A stretch of 64,000 nucleotides of DNA from Ectobacillus panaciterrae DSM 19096 (GCF_000430785.1 NZ_AUMR01000004.1:62001-126000); one strand, 5' to 3'. Shown: positions 1 through 8,957, numbered from the stretch's first letter. A program made the numbers and translations. Notes: a model not told the origin generated them from the letters alone.

Positions 1-171
1 ATATGCCCCGTCCTCATGTGTAACCGTATACTGATAGAACTGCGGTGTTCCTCGCACAATGCACTCCAGCGGCCGCTGTATGCGGATGCGGATTTCTTCT
101 AGCTCTTCGAAATCCCCTGAATGAAGTACAGCTTGTATTCCTTTTGGCAAAATTTCTATAACTTCTTTCAT
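1..171 (-). CDS. spoIIIAA: Stage III sporulation protein AA, N-terminal part
   Basis: The first 57 codons of a gene that runs off the left edge. The protein begins MKEVIEILPKGIQAVL and continues with EEIRIRIQRPLE, which matches the conserved N-terminus of SpoIIIAA, the ATPase-like component of the SpoIIIA-SpoIIQ channel between mother cell and forespore. Its start ATG lies 13 bases after the stop of the yqhV-like gene, and the ribosome site GATGAGGAG overlaps that stop, so the two are probably cotranscribed. The Walker motifs lie outside the window. The gene order efp-yqhV-spoIIIAA supports the call. Confidence 0.88.
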   Translation of the reverse strand, partial: MKEVIEILPKGIQAVLHSGDFEELEEIRIRIQRPLECIVRGTPQFYQYTVTHEDGAY

Positions 172-184
172 ACGCTTCTCCTCA

Positions 185-466
185 TCATTTAAAGACTGCA
201 ATTAAAATGCACCCTACTCCCAGAAAAAGAAAAAACAACTTCAAGAAAGAAAGTTCATTTGCAACGCTCAATACCCCGATTGACATTGTTACAATCAATA
301 CCGTCGGACCGACGAATGCCAGCATCCCGTTAATGAGAAGAGCTTTTTTTGCATCGTTGAAATGCAGCATAAATAATGCGGCCGTGACTTCAATGCTCCC
401 GGATATAAGCCGCAGCAGCGCCATTGCCAGCACGGACGATTCTATAATCGCCAGCCATTGCTTCAC
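185..466 (-). CDS. yqhV: YqhV-like small membrane protein (DUF2619)
   Basis: A 93-residue hydrophobic protein with about three membrane segments (roughly residues 8-35, 42-65 and 70-92) and almost no soluble part. It sits just upstream of spoIIIAA and downstream of efp, the position of yqhV in B. subtilis, and its length fits DUF2619. The function of the family is unknown; location next to the spoIIIA operon suggests possible mother-cell expression, but no sigma-E promoter was identified with confidence. The annotation is by position and topology. Confidence 0.8.
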   Translation of the reverse strand: MKQWLAIIESSVLAMALLRLISGSIEVTAALFMLHFNDAKKALLINGMLAFVGPTVLIVTMSIGVLSVANELSFLKLFFLFLGVGCILIAVFK

Positions 467-555
467 CGTCTCACCTTCTTCCGCTGTTGCAAAAATACGT
501 TTTGTACAACCATATGCATTGATTGTCCGTTTCAGAATCGAAAATAGATTTTTGC

Positions 556-590
556 AAAAGAAAAGAGAGAGCTGTTATGCTCTCTCTTTC
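556..590 (-). terminator. Hairpin with U-rich tail upstream of yqhV
   Basis: Perfect stem AAAGAGAGAGC / GCTCTCTCTTT with a 6-base loop (562-589). On the minus strand it is followed by TTCTTTTG, so it can act as a terminator or attenuator for transcription coming from the efp side. On the plus strand there is no T run. Confidence 0.6.
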
Positions 591-621
591 ATGCCGAATT
601 CTGTACAGGTTTTCAGTTCAT

Positions 622-639
622 TTATTTGCCGTATTTCAC
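622..639 (-). other. Tiny open frame behind a strong ribosome site
   Basis: A GTG-started five-codon frame (MKYGK, stop TAA) preceded at a good distance by GGGGGAGG. It lies between the efp terminator and the hairpin at 562-589. It could be a leader peptide or the relic of a lost gene; nothing proves that it is translated. Confidence 0.25.
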
Positions 640-711
640 ATGAACCTCCCCCACTTACCGTTACACACCATTCACACGCTTGAAATGGGGTATTCTCGCC
701 TAATTTATGAT

Positions 712-749
712 AAAAAAAGCACCTGCGGATACTGCAGGTGCTTTTTTTA
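712..749 (-). terminator. Intrinsic terminator of the aroQ-yqhT-efp unit
   Basis: Stem AAAGCACCTGC / GCAGGTGCTTT with A and T runs on both sides, 8 bases past the efp stop. The symmetrical tails would also allow termination on the plus strand. Confidence 0.9.
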
Positions 750-756
750 TAGGCTA

Positions 757-1314
757 TTACGCACGAGAAACGTATTTTCCTTCTGTTGTGTTGATAATAA
801 GCGTTTCGCCTTCGTTGATAAAAATAGGCACTTGTACAACAAGCCCCGTTTCCATTGTAGCTGGCTTTGTTACGTTAGAAGCAGTGTCACCTTTGATGCC
901 CGGCTCTGTTTCTGCAACCTTTAGTTCAACTGAGTTTGGAAGCTCTACGCCAAGTACTTCACCCTGGAATGTCATGATGAATACTTCCATATTTTCTTTC
1001 AAGAACTTTAATTCGCGCTCGATTTGCTTAGCTGGAAGTTCCAGTTGCTCATAGCTTTCGTTATCCATGAACACATGCGCATCACCCATTACATACAAGT
1101 ACTGCATACGGCGGTTTTCGATATGCGCTTTTTCTACTTTCTCGCCTGCGCGGAATGTTTTTTCTTGGATAGATCCTGTACGAAGGTTACGAAGCTTAGA
1201 GCGAACGAATGCAGCACCTTTACCTGGTTTTACGTGCTGGAATTCGATAACTTGCCAAAGTCCGCCGTCAGTTTCAATTGTTAAACCTGTACGAAAATCG
1301 TTTACTGAAATCAT
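757..1314 (-). CDS. efp: Translation elongation factor P
   Basis: EF-P, 185 residues, the usual length. It binds between the P and E sites of the ribosome and relieves stalling at proline stretches. The N-terminal KOW-like domain carries the loop [10 protein letters not shown]; the lysine at position 32 is the residue modified in Bacillus EF-P. The two OB domains follow, ending in EGKYVSRA as in B. subtilis. The ribosome site AGGAGGA precedes the ATG. It is the last gene of the aroQ-yqhT-efp unit, 18 bases after yqhT, and is followed by a strong terminator. Confidence 0.98.
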   Translation of the reverse strand: MISVNDFRTGLTIETDGGLWQVIEFQHVKPGKGAAFVRSKLRNLRTGSIQEKTFRAGEKVEKAHIENRRMQYLYVMGDAHVFMDNESYEQLELPAKQIERELKFLKENMEVFIMTFQGEVLGVELPNSVELKVAETEPGIKGDTASNVTKPATMETGLVVQVPIFINEGETLIINTTEGKYVSRA

Positions 1315-1332
1315 GCAAAAAATCCTCCTGTA

Positions 1333-2394
1333 TTATAAAATGATGAGTTCTTTTTGGGAATGCGTTAAAATTTCGTTGCCATCCTTCGTTACAAGGATAT
1401 CATCTTCAATACGAACGCCACCTAAGTTCGGAACATAGATGCCAGGCTCTACTGTTACAACCATTCCCGGCTCCAGCACAACATCAGAACGCATGGAAAG
1501 ACCAGGTCCTTCATGAATCTCCAAGCCGATTCCATGCCCGGTAGAATGACCGAAATATTGGCCATAGCCCTTTTCAGATATGTAATCGCGCGTTAAAGCA
1601 TCTGCTTCGCGCCCTGTCATTCCTGCTTTAATGCCGTTCACGCCGCGCAATTGCGCCTCGAGTACGATGTCATAAATGTTCTTCAGCTCAGGAGAAGGCT
1701 CTCCTACCGCTAGTGTACGAGTAATATCGGAACAATATCCCTTGTAATAAGCACCGAAATCTAATGTAACAAAATCTCCCTTTTCTATCAATTTTTCAGA
1801 CGCCACACCGTGAGGCAATGCTGAACGATGGCCCGAAGCCACGATAATGTCAAACGAAGAAGAAGCAGCACCTTGTCTTCTCATGAAGAATTCCAGTTCA
1901 TTTGACACATCAAGCTCTGAAATTCCAGGGCGAATGAACGATAGAATGTGTGTAAAGGCCGCGTCTGCAATTTGCGCAGCATCCTTTAATATCTTAATCT
2001 CAGAGTCCGTCTTAATCAAGCGTAACTTTTCAACTAAGCCGGAAGTCGGAACAAATTCCGTTTCCACTTTTTCTTCATATACTTTAAACTCACCGTATGT
2101 AAGAGCATCTTGTTCAAAACCAAGCTTGGCTATATGCAAAGCCTTTACTTGAGATGCAACCTCTTCTGCAATCGGACCAGTGTGCTGAATGATTTCATAA
2201 CCAACCGCTTGCTTTTGGGCTTGCTCTACATAGCGGAAGTCTGTAATGAAAACAGCCTTATCCTTGGAAATGAGCACAACACCGGCAGTCCCCGTAAAAT
2301 TTGTCATATATGTACGATTGTAGCCGCTCGTAATAAGTAATCCATCAATGCCTGCCGTTTCAAATGTTTCTCTTAATTTTACAAGTTTATTCAT
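1333..2394 (-). CDS. yqhT: Xaa-Pro aminopeptidase-like M24B metallopeptidase
   Basis: A 353-residue peptidase with an N-terminal creatinase-like domain (about 1-125) and a C-terminal pita-bread domain. All five metal ligands are visible: D212, D223, H287 (in GHGIGLEIHEGP), E316 (in VEPGIY) and E330 (in RIEDD). It should release N-terminal residues ahead of proline in short peptides in the cytoplasm. Its start is 3 bases after the aroQ stop and its ribosome site lies inside aroQ, so translation is probably coupled. Same place and size as B. subtilis yqhT (papB). Confidence 0.95.
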   Translation of the reverse strand: MNKLVKLRETFETAGIDGLLITSGYNRTYMTNFTGTAGVVLISKDKAVFITDFRYVEQAQKQAVGYEIIQHTGPIAEEVASQVKALHIAKLGFEQDALTYGEFKVYEEKVETEFVPTSGLVEKLRLIKTDSEIKILKDAAQIADAAFTHILSFIRPGISELDVSNELEFFMRRQGAASSSFDIIVASGHRSALPHGVASEKLIEKGDFVTLDFGAYYKGYCSDITRTLAVGEPSPELKNIYDIVLEAQLRGVNGIKAGMTGREADALTRDYISEKGYGQYFGHSTGHGIGLEIHEGPGLSMRSDVVLEPGMVVTVEPGIYVPNLGGVRIEDDILVTKDGNEILTHSQKELIIL

Positions 2395-2397
2395 GCT

Positions 2398-2829
2398 TTA
2401 CGCCTCCCCTTTTGTGAGCGCTAAAAGTGCCAGCTTATAACCGTAAAATCCGAGTCCCACAATTTGTCCCGCTGTAACCGGTGCTGTCACAGAAACATGG
2501 CGGAACGATTCTCGTTTATGAATGTTAGAAATATGCACTTCAATTACAGGAACAGAGATGCTTGCAATCGCATCGCGGATTGCATAGCTATAATGCGTAT
2601 AGGCGCCTGGATTCAGGACAATCCCCTCGTATAAATCAGCCTCATGGAGCTTATCAATGATTGTGCCTTCATGGTTGGATTGAAAGCAATCGAGTTCAGC
2701 CCCCAAATCATGCGCAAAACGGCACAATTCCTCTTCTAAAGACTGAAGTGTTCCTGTACCGTATACACCTACTTCACGCACGCCGAGACGATTTAAATTC
2801 GGTCCATTTATGAGAAGAATTTTTTTCAT
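2398..2829 (-). CDS. aroQ: 3-dehydroquinate dehydratase, type II
   Basis: A type II dehydroquinase of 143 residues that dehydrates 3-dehydroquinate to 3-dehydroshikimate in the shikimate pathway. Visible family motifs are GPNLNRLG (9-16), the catalytic Tyr23 in the flexible lid, NPGAYTH (73-79) and EVHISN (97-102) followed by the arginine-containing HKRESFRH. A clear AAGGGG ribosome site precedes the ATG. It heads the unit leading to yqhT and efp. Another shikimate gene, aroK, lies 20 kb away. Confidence 0.97.
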   Translation of the reverse strand: MKKILLINGPNLNRLGVREVGVYGTGTLQSLEEELCRFAHDLGAELDCFQSNHEGTIIDKLHEADLYEGIVLNPGAYTHYSYAIRDAIASISVPVIEVHISNIHKRESFRHVSVTAPVTAGQIVGLGFYGYKLALLALTKGEA

Positions 2830-2883
2830 ATGTACTAACCCCTTATTAAAAAAGAATGTTCGTAGAACATTCTATCATACTCC

Positions 2884-3387
2884 CTACTTATTTGAATAGT
2901 TTGTCTCTTTAGCCGTTCCTGTCAATTTTTCTTCACTGGCTTCAAACGAAACGGAATAAGCGATGAATACTCCATATAGGATAAAAATACAAATAGTTGT
3001 AATAAGAGTTTCTTTTTGAAACTCCAAAGCGTTTTTGAGGACAGGAGAAAGGGAGCCAATTCCCAAAAATAAAACAGCCCACCAAAAAAGCCCATATATA
3101 ATACCAGGAATTACACCTTGAAACTTTTTAAAGAGCGCCCCGTACAGCATTGCTATTACAATAGATAGGATACCCATTACTGCAATACCGGACACATTTC
3201 CCCATACATCTTTTTTCCAATCTCCTAGTGCAAATGGCATGAGAAAATAATTTGGCCCAACATTTGAAAAGGAAAAAATATGTAAAAAATACCAAACTGC
3301 ACCCCAAAATAAACCGCCAAATAGGCCAATCTGCGCCGCTTTTTTCATAAAAGCTTGCGGCTGTTTCTTGTTTTGATTCTTTTCCAA
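2884..3387 (-). CDS. yqhR: YqhR-like membrane protein
   Basis: A 167-residue protein with about four membrane segments (near 17-38, 63-85, 93-112 and 130-150) and a charged, lysine-rich N-terminus. The start is a TTG with GGAGGTG six bases upstream; no better ATG exists. It lies between aroQ and the divergent yqhQ, the B. subtilis position of yqhR. No enzymatic motif is visible and the function is not known. Confidence 0.8.
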   Translation of the reverse strand: MEKNQNKKQPQAFMKKAAQIGLFGGLFWGAVWYFLHIFSFSNVGPNYFLMPFALGDWKKDVWGNVSGIAVMGILSIVIAMLYGALFKKFQGVIPGIIYGLFWWAVLFLGIGSLSPVLKNALEFQKETLITTICIFILYGVFIAYSVSFEASEEKLTGTAKETNYSNK

Positions 3388-3509
3388 TCTTTACACCTCC
3401 GCTGTTAGTATGTCCCGGGCCTCGTGAAATCATGTCCATCTGTGTTTAAAAAGGAGTGAATTTGGCTATATAGGAATTAAGGAAGCAGACGCCAGCCTTG
3501 CGGTTTCGC

Positions 3510-3539
3510 TTGTCATAAAGCAAGTTTTACCGCTACAAT
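3510..3539 (+). promoter_or_regulatory. Probable sigma-A promoter of yqhQ
   Basis: TTGTCA and TACAAT separated by 18 bases, ending 29 bases before the yqhQ ATG. Confidence 0.6.
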
Positions 3540-3568
3540 GTAGAAAAAGAATACAGGTTGGTGTTTAC

Positions 3569-4492
3569 ATGACAGAGGAGACAAAACAAATATACGGCGG
3601 TCAAGCAGTTGTAGAAGGAGTTATGTTCGGCGGCAGAGAATATACTGTTACAGCAATTCGCAGGAAAGATCGATCAATCGAATTTTATCGATTGCCGCGA
3701 ACAAGCAATCAAGCGCTGAACATCTTAAAAAAGATTCCTTTTCTGCGCGGCATTGCCGCTATTGTATATGCAAGCGCAAATGGCGCAAAGCATTTAAACT
3801 TTTCATCAGAACGCTTTGGTATAGACCCAAGCGATGACGAAGCATTAATTAAGAAAAAAGAAGAGCAATCAAAGCTGACTATGATGCTCGGTGTAGCAGT
3901 TGTAGGTGTCCTCTCCTTCATTTTCGGAAAAGTCATTTTCACAGCTGCACCAGCTTTGCTGGCAGCATTAACCAAACCTATGTTTCCTTCTCATATAGCA
4001 CAGGTTATAGTAGAGAGCGTCATTAAGCTCATTTTGCTTCTGAGCTATATTTACTTCGTATCGCTGGCCCCTATCATTAAAAGGGTTTTTCAATACCACG
4101 GTGCGGAGCATAAGGTAATCAATGCCTATGAAAACAATCTCCCGCTTACAATTGAAAATGTGCAAAGCCAAACACGTCTTCATTACCGATGCGGCAGCAG
4201 CTTTATTTTATTTACTGTCATTATAGGCATGTTCATTTATTTATTAGTGCCGACAGAGCCGTTATGGTTTCGTCTTGTCAACCGGCTTGCATTAATTCCG
4301 GTTGTGCTCGGTATTTCATTTGAAGTACTGCAATTTACAAATGCGCTCCGCCATCTTCCTATTTTGCGCTTTCTCGGATATCCAGGATTATGGCTGCAGC
4401 TTCTTACCACAAAAGAGCCGAACGATAATCAAGTAGAAGTGGCAATTGCATCCTTTAATGAGCTGCTTCGTTTAGAACAAAAGCAATCATAG
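3569..4492 (+). CDS. yqhQ: YqhQ-like membrane protein (DUF1385)
   Basis: A 307-residue DUF1385 protein. The family signatures are present: YGGQAVVEGVMFGG near the N-terminus, KKIPFLRGIAA, FQYHGAEHKVINAYE and RLHYRCGSSFILFT, then LGYPGLWLQLLTT near the end. Four or more membrane segments occupy about 105-235. It should be an inner-membrane protein; the conserved HGAEH and CG motifs suggest a metal or substrate site, but the reaction is unknown. A promoter lies upstream, and yqhP follows 62 bases later in the same direction. Confidence 0.92.
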   Translation: MTEETKQIYGGQAVVEGVMFGGREYTVTAIRRKDRSIEFYRLPRTSNQALNILKKIPFLRGIAAIVYASANGAKHLNFSSERFGIDPSDDEALIKKKEEQSKLTMMLGVAVVGVLSFIFGKVIFTAAPALLAALTKPMFPSHIAQVIVESVIKLILLLSYIYFVSLAPIIKRVFQYHGAEHKVINAYENNLPLTIENVQSQTRLHYRCGSSFILFTVIIGMFIYLLVPTEPLWFRLVNRLALIPVVLGISFEVLQFTNALRHLPILRFLGYPGLWLQLLTTKEPNDNQVEVAIASFNELLRLEQKQS

Positions 4493-4554
4493 ATTGTCAT
4501 CCTTTCATCCTGCTTTAACTAAGATTAAACAAATGCTTTTAGGAGGTGTGTGCC

Positions 4555-4944
4555 GTGAGCGGCCGTTCGTTTACTTTGGTTCTTTTCCTCCTCGTCGTGG
4601 GGCTGGCGGTATTTCAACTTGTAACATCTGCAGTCCAAGACCCTGCGGGAGTGCTGCAAAACATTTTAACGATTGGAATTGTTTTAGGTGCATTTTATTT
4701 GCTTTACAAGCTATTTACAAGGTCCGGCGGATCAAATACGCGAGCTTCTTACAATCGCGCCGCAAAACAGTCGAAACGAAAATATGCAAAGCCGAATGTT
4801 ACACCCCTAAGCAATAAAAAACATTTGCAGGATGCAAAAGGCAAAAAAGGCAGGTCATCTTTATTCAAGAAAAAACGAAAGCAATCCCACCTAACTGTTA
4901 TTGAAGGCAAAAAAGGCAAAAAGAAAGACCGCGCTTCATTTTAG
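4555..4944 (+). CDS. yqhP: YqhP-like membrane protein
   Basis: A 129-residue protein with two membrane segments at about residues 5-22 and 36-54 and a long basic C-terminal tail rich in Lys and Arg, which probably lies in the cytoplasm. The start is the GTG at 4555, because AGGAGG at 4541-4546 overlaps the other possible GTG at 4546. It follows yqhQ as in B. subtilis. The function is unknown. Confidence 0.8.
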   Translation: MSGRSFTLVLFLLVVGLAVFQLVTSAVQDPAGVLQNILTIGIVLGAFYLLYKLFTRSGGSNTRASYNRAAKQSKRKYAKPNVTPLSNKKHLQDAKGKKGRSSLFKKKRKQSHLTVIEGKKGKKKDRASF

Positions 4945-4960
4945 CGTGGTCTTTCTTTTA
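4919..4960. terminator. Bidirectional terminator between yqhP and a small minus-strand gene
   Basis: Stem AAAGAAAGACC...GGTCTTTCTTT with an additional GCGCT/AGCG pairing inside. The stem includes the last codons of yqhP, and it serves the two converging genes. Confidence 0.85.
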
Positions 4961-5140
4961 TACAGCGTATGGATTTCCGGATAATACAGTTTTTTCCGGC
5001 AGCAGCACGATTGGCTTAGAAGCATCTTGTGAACGGTATGCCCAAATTTCTTCTTTATGCTCCTGCTTTAATTCAATCTTTTCCCCTTCCAGTACAAACG
5101 GATTTCCTCCAAGACATTTTCGGCTCTCGTTTGAAATCAT
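4958..5140 (-). CDS. Small hypothetical protein, 60 residues
   Basis: Starts at the second of two in-frame ATGs; AAAGGATGAGG provides a ribosome site at a usable distance, while the upstream ATG (5149) has it too close. The protein is polar, with no membrane segment, one cysteine, and a repeated GNP element (LGGNPFVLEG near the start, LSGNPYAV at the end). It ends in the terminator shared with yqhP. No family recognised. Translation is likely, given the good ribosome site, but unproven. Confidence 0.55.
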   Translation of the reverse strand: MISNESRKCLGGNPFVLEGEKIELKQEHKEEIWAYRSQDASKPIVLLPEKTVLSGNPYAV

Positions 5141-5222
5141 CCTCCTCATCCTTTCTTTACAGGCGTCATCCCTATTATATATCTAAATAATCAGAATTTA
5201 CACACTTCTTTTACGTATTCAA

Positions 5223-5788
<566 letters not shown>

Positions 5789-5974
5789 TTACGTAAAGTA
5801 TTGAATATGCGCATTTGGAAAGTACTCGTTGATATACGAACGGATGGTTTGCTCAAGCTTTGCCGCTTCAATCCGATCTTCAAATGGAGACGTTCCCGGC
5901 TCGAAGTTTTTAATTACATATCTAGAATTAATACAGTAAAAAAACTCTTGCCAATCACTTTTTTCTTTGTAATG
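5789..5974 (-). pseudogene. Orphan coding-like fragment without a start
   Basis: On the minus strand a frame of 61 codons reads like protein (for example PGTSPFEDRIEAAKLEQTIR, then SYINEYFPNAHIQYFT before the TAA) but it opens directly after a TAG and holds no ATG, GTG or TTG at a usable place. It looks like the C-terminal remnant of a deleted gene next to mntR. The FPxAxIxYFT ending reminded me of spore photoproduct lyase, but I cannot confirm this from the rest of the fragment. Confidence 0.4.
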
Positions 5975-6016
5975 CTATATGATTGGGGAAGATAATCTAA
6001 AGGGGGGGAATTATAC

Positions 6017-6862
6017 GTGCTGGAAACCATTGTTTCCTTAAAACTGAGCGAAGTAAAAACATACATTCTTTCCGTTGTAACTGCATTTCTTATTTCGTAT
6101 TTCGGATTCGCTCTCATTCGTTATTTTTTACACCAATTCTTTAAGCGTACGAGCTTTATTGAAGAGAAAAAAGAACAAACGATTGAAACTGTTGTAAAAA
6201 ACACATCGCGCTATGCTACGCTCATGATTGTTCTGTTGGTGGCAATTAATCGTTTTATTGACTTAAAACAAATTCTTGTTGCCGGCGGTGTAATCGGTAT
6301 TATCGTAGGATTTGGAGCTCAATCCGCCATTAAAGATTTTTTGTATGGATTTTTTTTCTTGTTTGAAGGACAGCTAAAAAAAGGAGACTTCGTTTCGATT
6401 AACAATGAGCAGGCCGGCACTGTAGAAGATTTAGGATTTCGTGTTGTAAGCATACGGCTTACGGATGGAAAACTGATGACCGTCTCTAACGGTGAAGTAA
6501 GAAAGATCATAAACGGCAACGTCCATCATCGCCGTATTTTCGAAAGTGTTATCGTGGACTTCCAAGAAAACCCTACACGCATAAAAGTGTTGTTGGAAGA
6601 GCTCTGTGAGGAATTAAACGAGTTGCATATTGAATACTTTTTGCGTCATCCTCACGGCGAAATTGTGGAACCGTATCACTATTGGGGCTTATCCTCGCTG
6701 GACGCTTCGCCGTTCGGATTCAAGTTTTCTATTGTAGGGACTGTACATGATGTCCATTATTTAAAAGCAGCGCAAGAAACAAAATTTTTATTGGCAAAAA
6801 AACTGCATGAAGCAGACGTATCATTGCCATCCGTACGTGCCGTTTATACGAAATCTATGTAA
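6017..6862 (+). CDS. MscS-family mechanosensitive ion channel
   Basis: A 281-residue small-conductance channel protein. Three membrane segments lie at about 15-37, 61-82 and 88-110; the third is the pore helix with the Gly/Ala-rich stretch VGFGAQSAIKDFLYGFF. The beta domain follows (LKKGDFVSINNEQAGTVEDL, the typical MscS signature), then an alpha/beta vestibule domain. It would open on membrane tension and release solutes during hypo-osmotic shock. The GTG start has AAAGGGGGGG upstream. It is not part of the B. subtilis gene order between mntR and lipM. Confidence 0.92.
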   Translation: MLETIVSLKLSEVKTYILSVVTAFLISYFGFALIRYFLHQFFKRTSFIEEKKEQTIETVVKNTSRYATLMIVLLVAINRFIDLKQILVAGGVIGIIVGFGAQSAIKDFLYGFFFLFEGQLKKGDFVSINNEQAGTVEDLGFRVVSIRLTDGKLMTVSNGEVRKIINGNVHHRRIFESVIVDFQENPTRIKVLLEELCEELNELHIEYFLRHPHGEIVEPYHYWGLSSLDASPFGFKFSIVGTVHDVHYLKAAQETKFLLAKKLHEADVSLPSVRAVYTKSM

Positions 6863-6934
6863 TGTTTTGTACATTTCCAAATTTTAAAAAAGACATAAAC
6901 TGCTGAAAAAAAAGAAAAATAGAAAAGGAAATAG

Positions 6935-6964
6935 TTGACTCACCTCTTTTCTTCTCGGTATGAT
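6935..6964 (+). promoter_or_regulatory. Sigma-A-type promoter of the gene at 7023
   Basis: TTGACT and TATGAT with an 18-base spacer, about 60 bases ahead of the ATG. Confidence 0.7.
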
Positions 6965-7022
6965 ATTTTTTCGTGAGTATATATAAATGGACGATGTATA
7001 AAACGATGAGAGGGGAAAATCA

Positions 7023-7808
7023 ATGTCATTGAAGAAGAAAACAGAAGTGCGAACCGGAAAAATGGTTCGGGAACTGATGCTGGCAGATAAGGATGTAACA
7101 GCATCATTAATAATGGTATACAGCAATAACGGTGTAAATAAAGAGATTAAAATAGAGGGTCTTAATCCAAAATCGAATGAAGAATTGTTTCTAAGCGGAA
7201 ATGCGGACTGGAATCAAAGCGTAATTTATAAAATCGTGGATTTTTCCGGGAAAGCAGAAGTAGGCAAAGCCATTCTCATTGAAATGAAGAAAAACAATCT
7301 TACTTTAGAGATTGAACGGGTTATGTGGAGCAAGGATAAACAGGGAGACGAGGAATCAGAGACAGAAGAGGATACATTGGCACTTGTACATACAGCCGTG
7401 CCAAAGAAAGAAGAATTGCCAGAGCCTCCAGTAAAGAAATTGATTGCAGAAGAACCTAAACCCGTTAAACAAGTAAAAGCCGAAGAGAAGCCGGCTCCTA
7501 TTACCCCTATCCATACAGAACGAGTACAAGCTCGTCCTGCTGCAGAAATTCCCAAACCTGCCGCTAAAGTTCAACAAACTTCTCAGCTGCAAGAACAATA
7601 CGGCCGCCTTGTGGCAAAAGCCATTGGCGTATGTCAGGATTATGAGCTGGGAATGGATGTGGATGACTCAATTGAAGAATTAAAAGAAGAGCTTCAGACA
7701 CAAGGTGTGAAAATCTCCTTAGATGCTGACATTATTGGTGCCGTGAATCAGCTGCGGGTACTTAAAACAAAAGGAATCAATCTCGAGAAAATATTGAATC
7801 TTGTATAA
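7023..7808 (+). CDS. Uncharacterised protein with Pro/Lys/Glu-rich linker
   Basis: A 261-residue protein that I do not recognise. Three parts are visible: an N-terminal globular part (about 1-95, mixed strands, with no signal peptide), a low-complexity linker (about 105-185) rich in Glu, Lys, Pro and Ala with repeats such as PKPVKQVKAEEKPAP, and a helical C-terminal part (about 190-261, QEQYGRLVAKAIGVCQDYEL and VNQLRVLKTKGINLEKIL). It has AGAGGGGA as ribosome site and its own strong promoter, so it is probably expressed. Two folded ends on a flexible tether suggest a scaffold or adaptor; that is only inference. Confidence 0.75.
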   Translation: MSLKKKTEVRTGKMVRELMLADKDVTASLIMVYSNNGVNKEIKIEGLNPKSNEELFLSGNADWNQSVIYKIVDFSGKAEVGKAILIEMKKNNLTLEIERVMWSKDKQGDEESETEEDTLALVHTAVPKKEELPEPPVKKLIAEEPKPVKQVKAEEKPAPITPIHTERVQARPAAEIPKPAAKVQQTSQLQEQYGRLVAKAIGVCQDYELGMDVDDSIEELKEELQTQGVKISLDADIIGAVNQLRVLKTKGINLEKILNLV

Positions 7809-7809
7809 A

Positions 7810-7922
7810 AAAACGCGCGATCCTTTTTAAGGTGTAGAGCGTCTGCATAGTATAGTAGCTCCCCTGTGTTTTACTATGCACAAGTGGTTGCATACTGCGA
7901 ATAGAAGGGAGAGCATTGGCGT
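7810..7922 (+). repeat. Dispersed intergenic repeat, family 1, copy A
   Basis: About 110 bases sharing ordered blocks with 62022-62172: GATCCTTTTTA, AGTATAGTA, CTCCCCTGTG, TTTACT, CTGCGAA, AATAGAAG and GAGAGCATTGGCG. The blocks keep order with length differences between them, as in a decayed mobile repeat or a structured RNA element. Confidence 0.65.
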
Positions 7923-7925
7923 GCT

Positions 7926-7965
7926 AAAAAATAAGAGACGGCTGAAGCCGTCTCTTATTTTTTAT
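7926..7965. terminator. Terminator of lipM, symmetrical
   Basis: Perfect stem ATAAGAGACGGCT / AGCCGTCTCTTAT with A run before and T run after. The minus-strand stem begins at the lipM stop codon. Confidence 0.92.
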
Positions 7966-8791
7966 AGTTCCAATCAACACTCTCATATTTTTCTTGAGCG
8001 AGCTTTTCCACAGCTTCCTTCTGTGCTTCTGTTAATTCATACGGAATCAATTCAATGTTTAATCCTTTTTCAAAGCCGACCTTAAAGGCATCGATTAACT
8101 GCTGGATTGTAAATGTTCTGTCTGTCAGCTCATTGATGGCAACAGCCTTGGAAGAAAACATGCTCTTCATTCGCTCCTTCATTCGATCGTTCGGGAACAA
8201 GAACAAATCATATAACGTGTCCAAATCAATGTCGAGCGGAATAGAACCGTGCTGTAGAATCACACCTTTTTGACGTGTTTGCGCACTTCCGGCAATTTTC
8301 CGGCCTTCTACTACAATTTCATACCAAGACGGCGCGTCAAAGCAAACAGAGGAGCGTGGATTTTTCAGGTCATCACGCTCCTGCTGTGTTTTTGGGACAG
8401 CGAAGTAAGCCTCTAGACCAAGCGATTGAAACCCTTCCAAGATACCTTGAGAAATTATACGATATGCTTCTGTAACCGTTTTAGGCATCTCAGGATGATC
8501 CTCTGACACAATCACGCTATATGTAAGCTCACTATCATGCAGAACACTGCGCCCTCCAGTCGGCCGGCGCACAAATTCAAATCCGCGCTTTTTAACTTCC
8601 TCCATGTTAATTTCCTTTTCTGCCCGCTGAAAGTAACCAATGGATAAAGTGGGAACTGCCCACTCGTAAAAGCGGATTGTCGGGGGCATGCTTTTTTCGC
8701 TTTGCCAATTCAATAAACATTCATCCAAAGCCATATTATAAGCAGCTGAGCGCTTTCCTGAATTGATATAACACCATTTTTCTTTTTCCAT
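7955..8791 (-). CDS. lipM: Octanoyl-[GcvH]:protein N-octanoyltransferase LipM
   Basis: A 278-residue member of the biotin/lipoate protein ligase-like fold. It moves octanoyl from octanoyl-ACP to the GcvH lysine, the first step of lipoate assembly. The acyl-thioester cysteine is C150 in [15 protein letters not shown], the same position as in B. subtilis LipM; RRPTGGR (75-81), GRKIAGSAQ with K165, and QHGSIPL are also present. The start is set at MEKEKW with GAGGTG 7 bases upstream; a further ATG five codons earlier overlaps that site. The glycine cleavage genes a few kb away form the matching pathway. Confidence 0.96.
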   Translation of the reverse strand: MEKEKWCYINSGKRSAAYNMALDECLLNWQSEKSMPPTIRFYEWAVPTLSIGYFQRAEKEINMEEVKKRGFEFVRRPTGGRSVLHDSELTYSVIVSEDHPEMPKTVTEAYRIISQGILEGFQSLGLEAYFAVPKTQQERDDLKNPRSSVCFDAPSWYEIVVEGRKIAGSAQTRQKGVILQHGSIPLDIDLDTLYDLFLFPNDRMKERMKSMFSSKAVAINELTDRTFTIQQLIDAFKVGFEKGLNIELIPYELTEAQKEAVEKLAQEKYESVDWNYKK

Positions 8792-8957
8792 CCTTTTGCA
8801 CCTCATGCCAATATTTTTGTCTCGCTCTAAGTAGTATTCCCTTCTTGTAAAGGAAGCGGAAACAAGCGCTTAGAATCGATTCGGTCAATTGTATACATGT
8901 CCTAGTTTAACAAATTCGACAAAAATTGTGAAAAGATATGAAATTTCACCCTTGTTG

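Noticed and set aside
207-683. Long plus-strand frame over yqhV
   Set aside because: Antisense shadow of yqhV with no ribosome site; the minus-strand gene has family and order support.
5801-5995. 64-codon plus-strand frame upstream of the MscS gene
   Set aside because: No ribosome site and unusual composition; the opposite strand reads more like protein.
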